The notes beneath the pieces were generated by a model, which was not told the origin of the DNA, did no database searches, and worked only from the letters and a program-made list of their open reading frames with translations. DNA of 64,000 nucleotides from Nitrospira sp. UBA2082 (GTDB lineage Bacteria; Nitrospirota; Nitrospiria; Nitrospirales; Nitrospiraceae). A program made the translations under genes and the position numbers. Shown here in pieces: positions 53,739 to 62,006 of the stretch. The DNA lies in contig DCZO01000014.1 in assembly GCA_002331335.1 (NCBI GenBank), positions 354,825 to 418,824 on the forward strand. The letters are read 5' to 3'. The first letter of the stretch is position 1. Each line of letters opens with the position of its first letter.

Positions 53739-54623
53739 CTATTGATATTGGCCTCGTTTCCGCATCGTTAGTTGTAACCGGCCCTGGACTTCGCTGCTCC
53801 GTACCGCCCCGCTTCCCGCATCATAGATATACTGCCCCCCGAACGGCTCCTGCGGCAGCTCACGCAGCAACCCCCTCTGCACCAACTCCTCGAGCCGAGC
53901 CGGTCGTTCCGAATACTGAGCCTGAAACTGGCTAATCGCCTGCTCCAGCAGATACAGATCGCGCTCGACGATGGCTTCCCGCAGACGCTGCTCCAATACC
54001 TTTCGGACGCTCTCGTCTGTCGTGTCTTCATACACCTTGGCCAATAGCTCTACGGCCTGGTGGGGAGAGTGCGCAGACACCAGCATTCTTGCGGCCAGTC
54101 TCGAAATAACATCCGGCGCCCCCGGCAAGCGCGCGGCCGCTGCCATGGCCTCAGCGGCCTTCCGGTTATCCCCGAATTCGAAGTAATAGTTGAACCCCAG
54201 CAAAAACAGCAGTCGCCACTCCTGTGGATTATGATGAATCCCCTTCTCCAGCAGCCGATTACTTGCTTCCGGCATGACGACAAGAGTGCACAAGGCATGC
54301 GCTCCTGCCTCATAGGCCCGAACAAACTTGGGATCGAGTGTCGTCACCACATCCAATGCCCGATAGATCCATTGACCGGCCTCCTGAGAGACTCTCCGTT
54401 CTCCCATTGCCTGAATGACTTGAAGCCAGAGGATATCGGAGGCCACCTCACGATACCCGAGCACCGCCCTTCTCAGAACATCCCCGTCCGGCAGGTAACT
54501 GAAATGTTGTGACCGTTGAACGGTGGCTCGTGCTTCTTCCAAATACACTTCGGTTACAGCGATGCCTGCACATATGCACGCCGCCCACGCCACAGGCATG
54601 AGAGTTCTTGATGGCATTACCAT
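53739..54623 (-). CDS. TPR-like helical protein with membrane anchor
   Basis: A protein of about 294 aa with an N-terminal hydrophobic anchor (VAWAACICAGIAVTEVYL) and a helical-repeat body: SDILWLQVIQAMGERRVS, TLDPKFVRAYEAGAHALC, NPQEWRLLFLLGFNYYFEFG and AARLPGAPDVISRLAARM. The C-terminus (RPARLEELVQRGLL, PQEPFGGQYIYDAGSGAVRSS) resembles the ends of pseudopilin-like secretion proteins. It probably faces the periplasm. ATG 54623 is preferred; a TTG at 54635 opens the frame. By position it corresponds to pilG of Myxococcus, but I cannot show similarity. Confidence 0.65.
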   Translation of the reverse strand: MVMPSRTLMPVAWAACICAGIAVTEVYLEEARATVQRSQHFSYLPDGDVLRRAVLGYREVASDILWLQVIQAMGERRVSQEAGQWIYRALDVVTTLDPKFVRAYEAGAHALCTLVVMPEASNRLLEKGIHHNPQEWRLLFLLGFNYYFEFGDNRKAAEAMAAAARLPGAPDVISRLAARMLVSAHSPHQAVELLAKVYEDTTDESVRKVLEQRLREAIVERDLYLLEQAISQFQAQYSERPARLEELVQRGLLRELPQEPFGGQYIYDAGSGAVRSSEVQGRLQLTMRKRGQYQ

Positions 54624-54647
54624 GAGAGTACTCAACGCCTCCCGCCA

Positions 54648-56594
54648 CTAGGAATTCGGCGGTGCCATCCCCAAGAATTGCTGCTCGGTCGGCGTCAATG
54701 TCCACCCTTGGTATCTGGACCGGATTGCGCGGATGGCCCTCACATGGGCATCCGCGACTTCTGCTTGCCCAGCTTCCTTCGCCAGATCCGCGAGGACCAC
54801 CCTCGCAGGGACAAAATTAGGTTCATACCTGATCGCCTGTTCGAGCAATTGCCGAGTCCGCACGTGATCTCCTTGCCCTCGAAGAAGTATTCCCAATTCA
54901 AAGTATCCGAAGGGAGAAAAAGGGTCCACAGTTATTGCTTTTTCTAATGCCTGTTCCGCTTGGGCCAGTAAGACCTCTCGGTGGGGAGCCGCGATTCGTT
55001 GCTCGGCCATGAGCGCATAGATGGTGCCAAGCCGGTAGGGCATACGGCCGTCGAGAGCGTTGAACGACATCCCCACTTCAATCTCTTCTGCAGCCAGCCG
55101 AAGCCATTCAGGATCACCGGACAGTCTGAACTGCTGAACATAGAAACGCGCCAGTCCGTCACGCACAGGAGTGGATGCAGGATCCACGAGCGAGGCATAT
55201 CGATACCATTGGATCGCGCCAAGGTTGTCATGACCTGTCACGGCTTTGTTCCCATATTCGACCATGAACCAGGCTGCGGCAGGCCGAATGACAAGGATGG
55301 CCAACGCCGCAACCACGACACCAGCGAGCACGACTCTGGTCGGGTGATATGGCAAACGGAGGCGCCATTCTCTGCTTCCCGGATGGCCGACATGGTTTCT
55401 CTGAGCAAGGACTAAGCCACCCATCAAAATCAGGAGGAGGACTAGGGCCGGCTCGTGAAAAACGGAATCCACTGCCGCATGGGTCAAAATAGCCAAGACC
55501 CCGGCGCAGAGACCGACCATGATGCCCCGGTTCTGCCGAGCGAGCGTCCCTTTCATCGCCCTCTTAGCTTCAGATACCCAGACTCCGATACCAATCAGAA
55601 ACAGCACCAGCCCTGCTACGCCCAACTCCGCCGCCAATTGCAAATACTCATTGTGAGCCGTCTCTGCCCGCTTCCCATAACGAATAACGGCGCCCTCAAT
55701 GGGAAAACGATATTGGAACGAGGCATATTTATAGGCTCCGAGCCCCAGTCCCATGGGATGATCTATCACCCGATCCATCGCCCCCTTCCAAATCTCCACC
55801 CTGGAGTACGCATACGGGTCGTAGATTGAAACAGCCTTGATGCGGTCCTTTAAAGGATTGGGGACGATGATCCCGCTCACCACCACGATGACAAGAACGA
55901 TCAATGCCACCTTCCCAAACCGGGCTACTCCCACAAACGTCACGGCAAGAAGAAAGGCCGCGGTTGCTCCCCTGGATTGCGCCAATAGGACGGCCGTGCC
56001 GGATATGATCGCAATAAGGGCCAAGAGCAGCTTCTCCTTCCTGCTCCACTCCATGCCGGTAAGGAGCACGCTCAGGGCCAGCACCGCGGTCACAGCCTCA
56101 TACGTAGCAAAGAAATTTGGGTTGAAGAATGTCCCTTTGGCTCTGGCTTCGCCGCTCCAACAATACTGGAGGATTCCCGTTCCTCCCTCGAACACACCCA
56201 TGGCCAGGATGAGCCAGAACAAACCTCGCACCCGCTTCTCGGAATCCGCTGCCTGTAGCACGATGCCAAAGAACACAACGTACAGGAGGATACTCAGGCA
56301 CCATTGCAGGCTCACGTTTGTATTGGTGGACCAGAAGAGCGAAAGCCAAGCCAGCCCAGAAAAGGCTGCCACAGGCCACCACAGCGAGGTTTGAGGGATC
56401 GAGAGCGCGGAGTCTCGGATTCCGTGGACAAGCCAGACGCCCAGTACAGCCAAGAGCACCAGACGTATGATCAGTACGGGCAGCTGTGTCGTTCCCCCCT
56501 CGATCAATGGCACAAAGATCGTCAGGGCACCAATGATGAGCCAGGTTCCGTTCAGAGCATAGGAAGGGGTTCTGTCAACGGCGGAATCGCTCAT
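54648..56594 (-). CDS. O-antigen-ligase/Wzy_C-family protein with TPR-like C-terminal tail
   Basis: A 648-aa protein. The first 410 residues hold about ten to twelve membrane helices and the family's periplasmic signature ETAHNEYLQLAAELGVAGL with the conserved His. FFNPNFFATYEAVTAVLAL is a further family block. Residues about 440-648 form a soluble, helical-repeat domain (ALEKAITVDPFSPFGYFELG, QLLEQAIRYEPNFVPARVVL). Family members ligate lipid-linked glycans to lipid A (WaaL) or to pilin Ser/Thr (PglL/TfpO-like). Position directly after a pilin gene favours protein glycosylation; ligation to a lipid cannot be excluded. Confidence 0.8.
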   Translation of the reverse strand: MSDSAVDRTPSYALNGTWLIIGALTIFVPLIEGGTTQLPVLIIRLVLLAVLGVWLVHGIRDSALSIPQTSLWWPVAAFSGLAWLSLFWSTNTNVSLQWCLSILLYVVFFGIVLQAADSEKRVRGLFWLILAMGVFEGGTGILQYCWSGEARAKGTFFNPNFFATYEAVTAVLALSVLLTGMEWSRKEKLLLALIAIISGTAVLLAQSRGATAAFLLAVTFVGVARFGKVALIVLVIVVVSGIIVPNPLKDRIKAVSIYDPYAYSRVEIWKGAMDRVIDHPMGLGLGAYKYASFQYRFPIEGAVIRYGKRAETAHNEYLQLAAELGVAGLVLFLIGIGVWVSEAKRAMKGTLARQNRGIMVGLCAGVLAILTHAAVDSVFHEPALVLLLILMGGLVLAQRNHVGHPGSREWRLRLPYHPTRVVLAGVVVAALAILVIRPAAAWFMVEYGNKAVTGHDNLGAIQWYRYASLVDPASTPVRDGLARFYVQQFRLSGDPEWLRLAAEEIEVGMSFNALDGRMPYRLGTIYALMAEQRIAAPHREVLLAQAEQALEKAITVDPFSPFGYFELGILLRGQGDHVRTRQLLEQAIRYEPNFVPARVVLADLAKEAGQAEVADAHVRAIRAIRSRYQGWTLTPTEQQFLGMAPPNS

Positions 56595-56693
56595 GCTACC
56601 GCCTGCTTATGAATTGAGCAACATGAGGACCATCAGGCACTGCAGAAGTGCACCACGACTGTTGACCCTTGCGGAGTGTACAAAAATAGAGAA

Positions 56694-56716
56694 GGGGATC
56701 GGCCTTGCCGATCCCC
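56694..56716 (-). terminator. Rho-independent terminator of the pilin gene
   Basis: A perfect inverted repeat GGGGATCGGC / GCCGATCCCC with a 3-base loop. On the minus strand it is followed by TTCTCTATTTTTG, a T-rich tail. It stands 22 bp after the pilin stop, so most transcripts from the pilin promoter should end here and the ligase gene would need readthrough or its own promoter. Confidence 0.85.
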
Positions 56717-56738
56717 CTCCCCAACCGTCTACCCGAGA

Positions 56739-57248
56739 TCAGGAACCGACGTCGTTCTGGCTATTGTTCAGCATGCGCTGATCATTGATTTGCCAGTGGT
56801 CGCAGGTGTTGTCCGAGTCGACGTTTCCGTTGGCCGCTGCCGTAAACCCGGCAGGTACCGTCGCAGTGGACGTGCTTGCGCCGACCACCCACCCGGTGCT
56901 TGGAGCAGTGTTACAAGAGGTCGGTGCCGTAAAGTTCGTGGGAAGGGTAAAGGCCGTCGCCGTGCTGGCACCGACCGGATAGAAGTAAGTAAAGCGGGGC
57001 TGTCCGCTCGGCGACCACCCGATTTGGGAGAGACCGGTAACAACATAAGTCGGTGTCGGTTGTTCAGCCGCGTAAGCCGTCGCCGATGTGAAAATGGCGG
57101 CGAGGTTCACCTTGGCTTCCGACTGTCTCGACTTCGCCTGATAGGCGATGAAGTTCGGAATGGCGATGGCCGCCAGGATACCGATGATCGCCACGACGAT
57201 CATCAATTCGATGAGGGTGAAACCCTCTTGTTTACGAAACGCTTTCAT
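56739..57248 (-). CDS. pilA: Type IVa pilin precursor (PilA)
   Basis: A 169-aa major-pilin-like precursor. The leader MKAFRKQEG is cut before Phe10 by prepilin peptidase; the mature protein starts [18 protein letters not shown] with Glu5, as required for assembly. Conserved [20 protein letters not shown] follows. The C-terminal globular part is rich in Ser/Thr ([30 protein letters not shown]) and has a Cys pair (Cys112, Cys149) that can form the D-region disulfide. ATG 57248 has AAGGAGG at 57262-57256, 7 nt upstream. The high Ser/Thr content fits O-glycosylation. No pilus assembly genes are in this window. Confidence 0.9.
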   Translation of the reverse strand: MKAFRKQEGFTLIELMIVVAIIGILAAIAIPNFIAYQAKSRQSEAKVNLAAIFTSATAYAAEQPTPTYVVTGLSQIGWSPSGQPRFTYFYPVGASTATAFTLPTNFTAPTSCNTAPSTGWVVGASTSTATVPAGFTAAANGNVDSDNTCDHWQINDQRMLNNSQNDVGS

Positions 57249-57606
57249 TGTGATGCCTCCTTGTTGATGGTTCACTGACGGCCCAGTTACATAACCTGCG
57301 GCGCCTTTGTTGCCGCCTACCGTGTCCTCTAGCAGGTTTGGTGCCGGTCAATGCCCATGCTCAACTCCAACAAGAATCCTTTTATAAACGACGTGTTGTG
57401 AAAAATCAGTGGGAACGGCAGCCGGGATGTATGCCTTCTCCTCTTCCCTAATCTGCTCAGAAGCGCCGTGAATTGGCACTCCTCCCAAGTTCCCCGCACA
57501 TCTGGGAACAAGGAAGCGGTTCAACCAGGCTGATGATTAGATGACAAGTTGCACAATGTCGGCACGAGGGATCATGCAAACATGTGGCGATGGGAGAGTA
57601 AGACGG
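57249..57606. other. Intergenic region upstream of pilA
   Basis: About 358 bp with no convincing gene, between the TPR lipoprotein stop and pilA. It holds the pilA ribosome site (57256-57262) and should hold the pilA promoter. I looked for a sigma-54 GG-N10-GC pair on the minus strand, as is common for pilA, and found no good match; TGGCACTCCTCCCAAG near 57473 is on the plus strand and lacks the GC half. Confidence 0.5.
57381..57409 (-). promoter_or_regulatory. Candidate sigma-70 promoter of pilA
   Basis: Minus strand: CTGATT (57409-57404) and TATAAA (57386-57381) with a 17-bp spacer. The -10 matches 5 of 6 consensus bases, the -35 only 3 of 6. It lies about 135 nt upstream of the start codon. 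The weak -35 makes this tentative. Confidence 0.3.
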
Positions 57607-59442
57607 CTATGGAATGACCTGCTGAGTCTGTATCTTCCCTGATACACGCCGCTTGGCTTGTTGGATACGGTCTTCCTGGGCAGGGTCGCCCATGCCCTGT
57701 TCACGAAATCGCTGGAGGAGTTTTTCGTTGGAGGGATCGAGCTCAAGAGAGTGGAGCCACGCTTCTCTGGCATCAGAGAGGTTCTGTTGTTTCACATAGA
57801 TCTCGCCCAGGTGCTCGTAGATAACCGGATCGTCACCGACGAGTGCGACCGCCCGCTTGATCTCCGTCAATGCTTCGGCCAAGTACCCCGACTTGTAGAA
57901 AGCCCAGCCCAGGCTATCGACGTAATACCCGTTCTCCGGTTTGAGGGCCACGGCCCGTCTGGTGAGCGATAGGGCTTGGTCGATCTTAATGCCCCGTTCA
58001 GCGTAACTGTAGCCGAGATAGTTGAGTGCGTCGGCATGGTGGGGATCCAAAGAAAGGGCCGTTTCCATGGCACGCACAACATCGTCAAAGCGATTCAATT
58101 TGTCGTACGCCGTGCCGAGATTGAAATGCAGATCGGCACTCTTCGGATTGTGGCGAACACCTTCTTCAAATGCGGACGAGGCTTTTTCGAACTGCTCGCT
58201 CTGCAAGTACGCGAGTCCCAGGACAATGTGCGGCTCCGGCTGCTTTGGCGCAAGCCGCGTTGCTTCGCTGAGGTGCGCGATGGCTTCGGAGAATTGTTTC
58301 TGGCGGTACTGGAGCACGCCCAAATGGATGTGGCTATCGGTGAAAGTCGGGTCCTGCTTAATGTTAAATTGATAGGTCTCGACAGCCTTCGCAACCTCTT
58401 TGGTCTCTTCATAGAGATAACCCAGATAATCACGCACCTTGAGCTCACCCGGCCTGACCTTCAAGATCGCCGTGAGCCGATCGATGGCTTTCGAAAATTC
58501 CTTTTTTTCTCCAAAAATCAGCGCGATTCTCAGCTGGGCGTCCAGGTCCGTCGGATCGTCCTCCAGTATTTTTTCCAGTTCAGCGAGCCCGCCCGCATAG
58601 TCCTTTGTTGCGACATAGAGCTGGATGAGATGCTGCCGAATATCCTTGTTTCGCGGATTGACCTGGTACAGATACTTTTGCAGGACGGCGATGGCCTTAC
58701 CTTTCTCTTGGCGAGATTCATAGAGAGACGCTTGAGCCAGATACGCCGGCTCGAAAGACGGGTTCACCGCCATAGCCCGATCAAAACTGGACATGGCTTG
58801 CTCGGCGTTTCCCGCTTCAAGGGAGATACGCCCCAAATAATACAGGCCGATCGGAGAGTCCGGCGCGTATTTCAATCCCTGTTTGACCGTCTGTTCGGCC
58901 TCCGCAGTCCGTTTCTGATTGAGGAGAATAATCCCTTTAGGGAAATAGGTTTCGCCCCGATCGGGAGCACGGTCAATTGCTTTATCCAGGAGCCGAAGCG
59001 CACGGTCCGGCTTGCCGGCACCAACCAAAATACCGGCCATTTGCGTCAGCAGTTGTGCATCTTGCCCGCTTCCCTCTCCCACCTCCTCCGCAACCTGCGC
59101 GGCTTGGAGAAGATCACCCAGCCCAAAATAAATCCCGGCCATCCGAGCCTTTACTTCGCGCGACGAGGGGTCGGCTCTGAGTGCAGCCCGATATTCCCGC
59201 AGCGCTCTGTCACTATCCTGCGCAAGTTCCGCTTGGTACCCGAGCATAAAATGGTACGTCGCAGCGGAATCCGGAGGGGGGGCCGCCGACTGTTTTACAG
59301 CCGTGGGCGAAGCGAGAACTGCCTCCCGCGAATTTGGTGCCGTTGCACAGGCCACGAGAACACACGGAAGCACTCCCCAGAAGAGGTGCTTCACGAGTTT
59401 AGAATTCCAGCTGGACTTGGTTGCTTGATCGCGCACAGGCAT
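57607..59442 (-). CDS. TPR lipoprotein
   Basis: A 611-aa protein with a lipoprotein signal (LVAC, Cys32). The rest is a run of tetratricopeptide repeats of about 34 residues, about 14 of them, for example GYQAELAQDSDRALREYRAA, AEQAMSSFDRAMAVNPSFEP, FDDVVRAMETALSLDPHHAD and LSDAREAWLHSLELDPSNEK. It resembles outer-membrane TPR lipoproteins of exopolysaccharide and pilus systems (PilF/PilW, PgaA-like scaffolds), but is much longer than PilF. Position upstream of pilA is the only link to pili. The C-terminal 40 residues are basic and unstructured. Confidence 0.8.
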   Translation of the reverse strand: MPVRDQATKSSWNSKLVKHLFWGVLPCVLVACATAPNSREAVLASPTAVKQSAAPPPDSAATYHFMLGYQAELAQDSDRALREYRAALRADPSSREVKARMAGIYFGLGDLLQAAQVAEEVGEGSGQDAQLLTQMAGILVGAGKPDRALRLLDKAIDRAPDRGETYFPKGIILLNQKRTAEAEQTVKQGLKYAPDSPIGLYYLGRISLEAGNAEQAMSSFDRAMAVNPSFEPAYLAQASLYESRQEKGKAIAVLQKYLYQVNPRNKDIRQHLIQLYVATKDYAGGLAELEKILEDDPTDLDAQLRIALIFGEKKEFSKAIDRLTAILKVRPGELKVRDYLGYLYEETKEVAKAVETYQFNIKQDPTFTDSHIHLGVLQYRQKQFSEAIAHLSEATRLAPKQPEPHIVLGLAYLQSEQFEKASSAFEEGVRHNPKSADLHFNLGTAYDKLNRFDDVVRAMETALSLDPHHADALNYLGYSYAERGIKIDQALSLTRRAVALKPENGYYVDSLGWAFYKSGYLAEALTEIKRAVALVGDDPVIYEHLGEIYVKQQNLSDAREAWLHSLELDPSNEKLLQRFREQGMGDPAQEDRIQQAKRRVSGKIQTQQVIP

Positions 59443-59535
59443 TCATCTTTTGAGCAGAAACGCGTGATTGGAACCATCGACTGACTATGTGTACGGAGAA
59501 ATTATACCGACCGTGGGATCAATGCGCAAACTGCT

Positions 59536-60888
59536 TCATGATTCACGAAGATCAAGACTCTCAAACTTGGCGAACCGGTCGTGGAAAAAGAGTTCTTTCT
59601 TCCCAATCGGTCCGTTGCGATGTTTGCTCACGATAATATCGGCGATGCCTTTCCGCTCGGAATTTTGGTCATAGACCTCTTCGCGATAAATGAACATCAC
59701 GACATCGGCATCCTGTTCGATGGCACCGCTTTCCCGCAAATCGGCCAACATCGGAATGGGAGGTTTGCGGGCTTCAACGGCCCGACTCAACTGGGACAAC
59801 GCCACGACCGGAACGTTCAGTTCTTTGGCCAGCGCTTTCAACGAGCGCGAAATGTCGGAGATTTCCTGCTGCCGAGATTCCGAGTCGCTCCGTCCCTGCA
59901 TCAGCTGGAGATAATCCACGATCAACAGATCAAGCCCCTTTTCAGCCTTGAGACGGCGGGCCTTTCCGCGCATCTGTTGCACGGTAATGCCGCCCGCATC
60001 GTCAATATAGATCGGGGCCTGCTCCAGTCGGCCAGCGGCTTCAGCCAACCGCCACCAATCTTCTTTTTGCAGCTTTCCCGTCCGCAGGGCATGGGAATCG
60101 ACCCGCGCTTCGGAACTCAGCATGCGCAACACAATCTGCGGTTTCGACATTTCCAGACTGAAGATACCGACCACGGAATTGGCATGAATCGCCGCATGAG
60201 TCGCAAATCCCAAGGCCAAACTGGTTTTGCCCATGCTAGGGCGACCGGCCACCACGACCAAGTCAGACGGTTGCAATCCCGCAGTGAGGTCATCCAGATC
60301 ATAGTAGCCGGTCGGAACGCCGGTCACATGTTCTTTTCGCTTCGACAGCTTGTCCACCAGATCCAAGCTTTCCTTAATGATCTGGTTGATCGGGCTGAAC
60401 GAGCGCTCCAGCTTGCCCTGCGCAATGCTGAACACAGACCGTTCCGCGAAGTCCAGCAAATCATCGATCGACGCTGTTCCCTCGTAGCCTCTGGTCAACA
60501 CTTCCGTCGAGGTGTTGATCAACTGCCGCGCCACGGCCTTGTCGCGGACGATCTTGCAGTGGTATCGGATGTTCGCCGAGCTGGAAACGATCTGAACCAG
60601 TTCGGCAAGGTAGGTCGCCCCGCCGACCGACTCCAGCGCTCCCTGTGCTGCCAATCGTTCGGTCAGCGTAATCTGATCGATCACCTCACCGGTCTCGGAG
60701 AGATCCAACATCGCCCGAAATATCTTCTTGTGCGCGGTCCGATAGAAGTCCTCCTCGACCAACAGCTCCATCGCCTTCGGCATCGCAACATTGTCTAGCA
60801 GGATCGCGCCGAGCACGGATTGTTCCGCCTCCAGATTTTGAGGGGGCAGCTTGGGTTGCGACAAATCGACGGAGGCAGCCGGACTCAT
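59536..60888 (-). CDS. dnaB: Replicative DNA helicase DnaB
   Basis: A 450-aa hexameric helicase unwinding DNA 5' to 3' at the replication fork. The N-terminal collar domain (PQNLEAEQSVLGAILLDN) is followed by the RecA-like motor: Walker A GRPSMGKTS, LDLLIVDYLQLM as Walker B, and NVPVVALSQLSRAVEARK with VSKHRNGPIGKKELFF at the end. No intein is inserted. ATG 60888 forms ATGA with the hisZ stop; a second ATG seven codons upstream is less likely. Transcription appears to come from the hisZ/serA side. Confidence 0.95.
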   Translation of the reverse strand: MSPAASVDLSQPKLPPQNLEAEQSVLGAILLDNVAMPKAMELLVEEDFYRTAHKKIFRAMLDLSETGEVIDQITLTERLAAQGALESVGGATYLAELVQIVSSSANIRYHCKIVRDKAVARQLINTSTEVLTRGYEGTASIDDLLDFAERSVFSIAQGKLERSFSPINQIIKESLDLVDKLSKRKEHVTGVPTGYYDLDDLTAGLQPSDLVVVAGRPSMGKTSLALGFATHAAIHANSVVGIFSLEMSKPQIVLRMLSSEARVDSHALRTGKLQKEDWWRLAEAAGRLEQAPIYIDDAGGITVQQMRGKARRLKAEKGLDLLIVDYLQLMQGRSDSESRQQEISDISRSLKALAKELNVPVVALSQLSRAVEARKPPIPMLADLRESGAIEQDADVVMFIYREEVYDQNSERKGIADIIVSKHRNGPIGKKELFFHDRFAKFESLDLRES

Positions 60889-61982
60889 GGATGCCTTTCT
60901 TCCACGCAAGCGTTCTGATGGTTCGCCCTGACCTCGGCATGGTGCCGGGACAGACTGAGTCCATGAAACACACGGTCCACATTCAATGCGAACCCGGTAG
61001 AAGGGATATTTCGCCCAAATCGTCCGATCAAGTGGTTGTATCGTCCTCCGCCCCCGAGCTCGACTCCGATACCCTCGGCAAACACGTCGAACACAATCCC
61101 GTCATAATAGTCGAAGCCACGGAATTCGCCCAAATCCAGAAACAGGACGTTCTGATGGCCGTCTTCACTAAGCAATCGGTGCACGCGGGCGAGCCGATCG
61201 AGTGACTCGGTCAGCGTCGTATCGTGCCCAGCCAACCGGCGGCCCCTCGCAATCACGTCGGCATTCCCGGACAATTCAGGTGCCTCCAGAATCTTTCGGG
61301 CAAACCGAGCGGAGATCTTCTCCTGACGAAGGATTTCCTGAAGTTTCGGGAGATCTTTCTTGGCGGCGGCTTGTTCCGCGCGCTTTCGTCCGGCAGCCGA
61401 TAAGCCGGCCCGTGCCAACAACCCTTTAAAGAAACCAACGTGCCCCAGTGACACCTTGAATCGCGCGAGTCCCAGTTTCTGCAAGCATTCAATCAAGCGA
61501 GCGATGATCTCCCTGTCCGACGATGGATCGTCCGCCCCGATGAGCTCGGCGCCGACCTGAAAAATTTCCCGATCGCGGCCGGCATGTTCAGGCTCGTGCC
61601 GAAAGACCGTGGTTCGGTAGGACAAGCGCAATGGCATGCGATCGCCCATCATCCCCATGGCCACCGTGCGGGCGATTTGAGCCGTCGCATCGGGGCGAAG
61701 GAGGAGGAGCCGACCGGTCGCCCGGTCCGGGATCTTATAGCACTTCTCGACCAGTTCCGGTTCGAGCCCCGGCGCCAAGACGTCGAGATACTCGAAGGTC
61801 GGTAAAATGATTTCGTCGAAGCCCCGCCCGGCCAGGACACCGATGAGGTCGGACTCGATGGCTCGAAACCGGCATGCGGCTTCGGGAAGGATCGTCGCCA
61901 TTCCTGCGGGAACCAGGGACCGTTCTTTCAACGGATGGCCCTGCCCCGCAAGCGCACTATGCCTCGAAGGTGCAGAAGCCAT
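60885..61982 (-). CDS. hisZ: ATP phosphoribosyltransferase regulatory subunit HisZ
   Basis: A 365-aa HisRS paralog that activates the short form of HisG in histidine synthesis. Class II tRNA-synthetase motif 2 is visible (YRTTVFRHEPEHAGRDREIF), and the HisA-type block ELGGGGRYNHLIGRFGRN, with IPSTGFALNVDRV, closes the fold. Residues about 170-250 (LGHVGFFKGLLARAGL, KILEAPELSGNADVIARGRR) are the HisZ middle. The anticodon-binding domain of true HisRS is absent. ATG 61982 is used; a GTG lies two codons upstream. hisG is not in this window. Confidence 0.85.
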   Translation of the reverse strand: MASAPSRHSALAGQGHPLKERSLVPAGMATILPEAACRFRAIESDLIGVLAGRGFDEIILPTFEYLDVLAPGLEPELVEKCYKIPDRATGRLLLLRPDATAQIARTVAMGMMGDRMPLRLSYRTTVFRHEPEHAGRDREIFQVGAELIGADDPSSDREIIARLIECLQKLGLARFKVSLGHVGFFKGLLARAGLSAAGRKRAEQAAAKKDLPKLQEILRQEKISARFARKILEAPELSGNADVIARGRRLAGHDTTLTESLDRLARVHRLLSEDGHQNVLFLDLGEFRGFDYYDGIVFDVFAEGIGVELGGGGRYNHLIGRFGRNIPSTGFALNVDRVFHGLSLSRHHAEVRANHQNACVEERHP

Positions 61983-62006
61983 ACCCACCTGGAGCGCCGC
62001 TGGCCG

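Noticed and set aside
57976..59484. 502-codon plus-strand open frame antisense to the TPR lipoprotein gene
   Set aside because: Long antisense frames are expected from the base composition of GC-rich genes. Its protein has no family motif, and the opposite strand has a signal peptide, a lipobox and regular TPRs.
59581..60798. 405-codon plus-strand frame antisense to dnaB
   Set aside because: The minus strand encodes an intact DnaB with all motifs; the plus-strand product has none.
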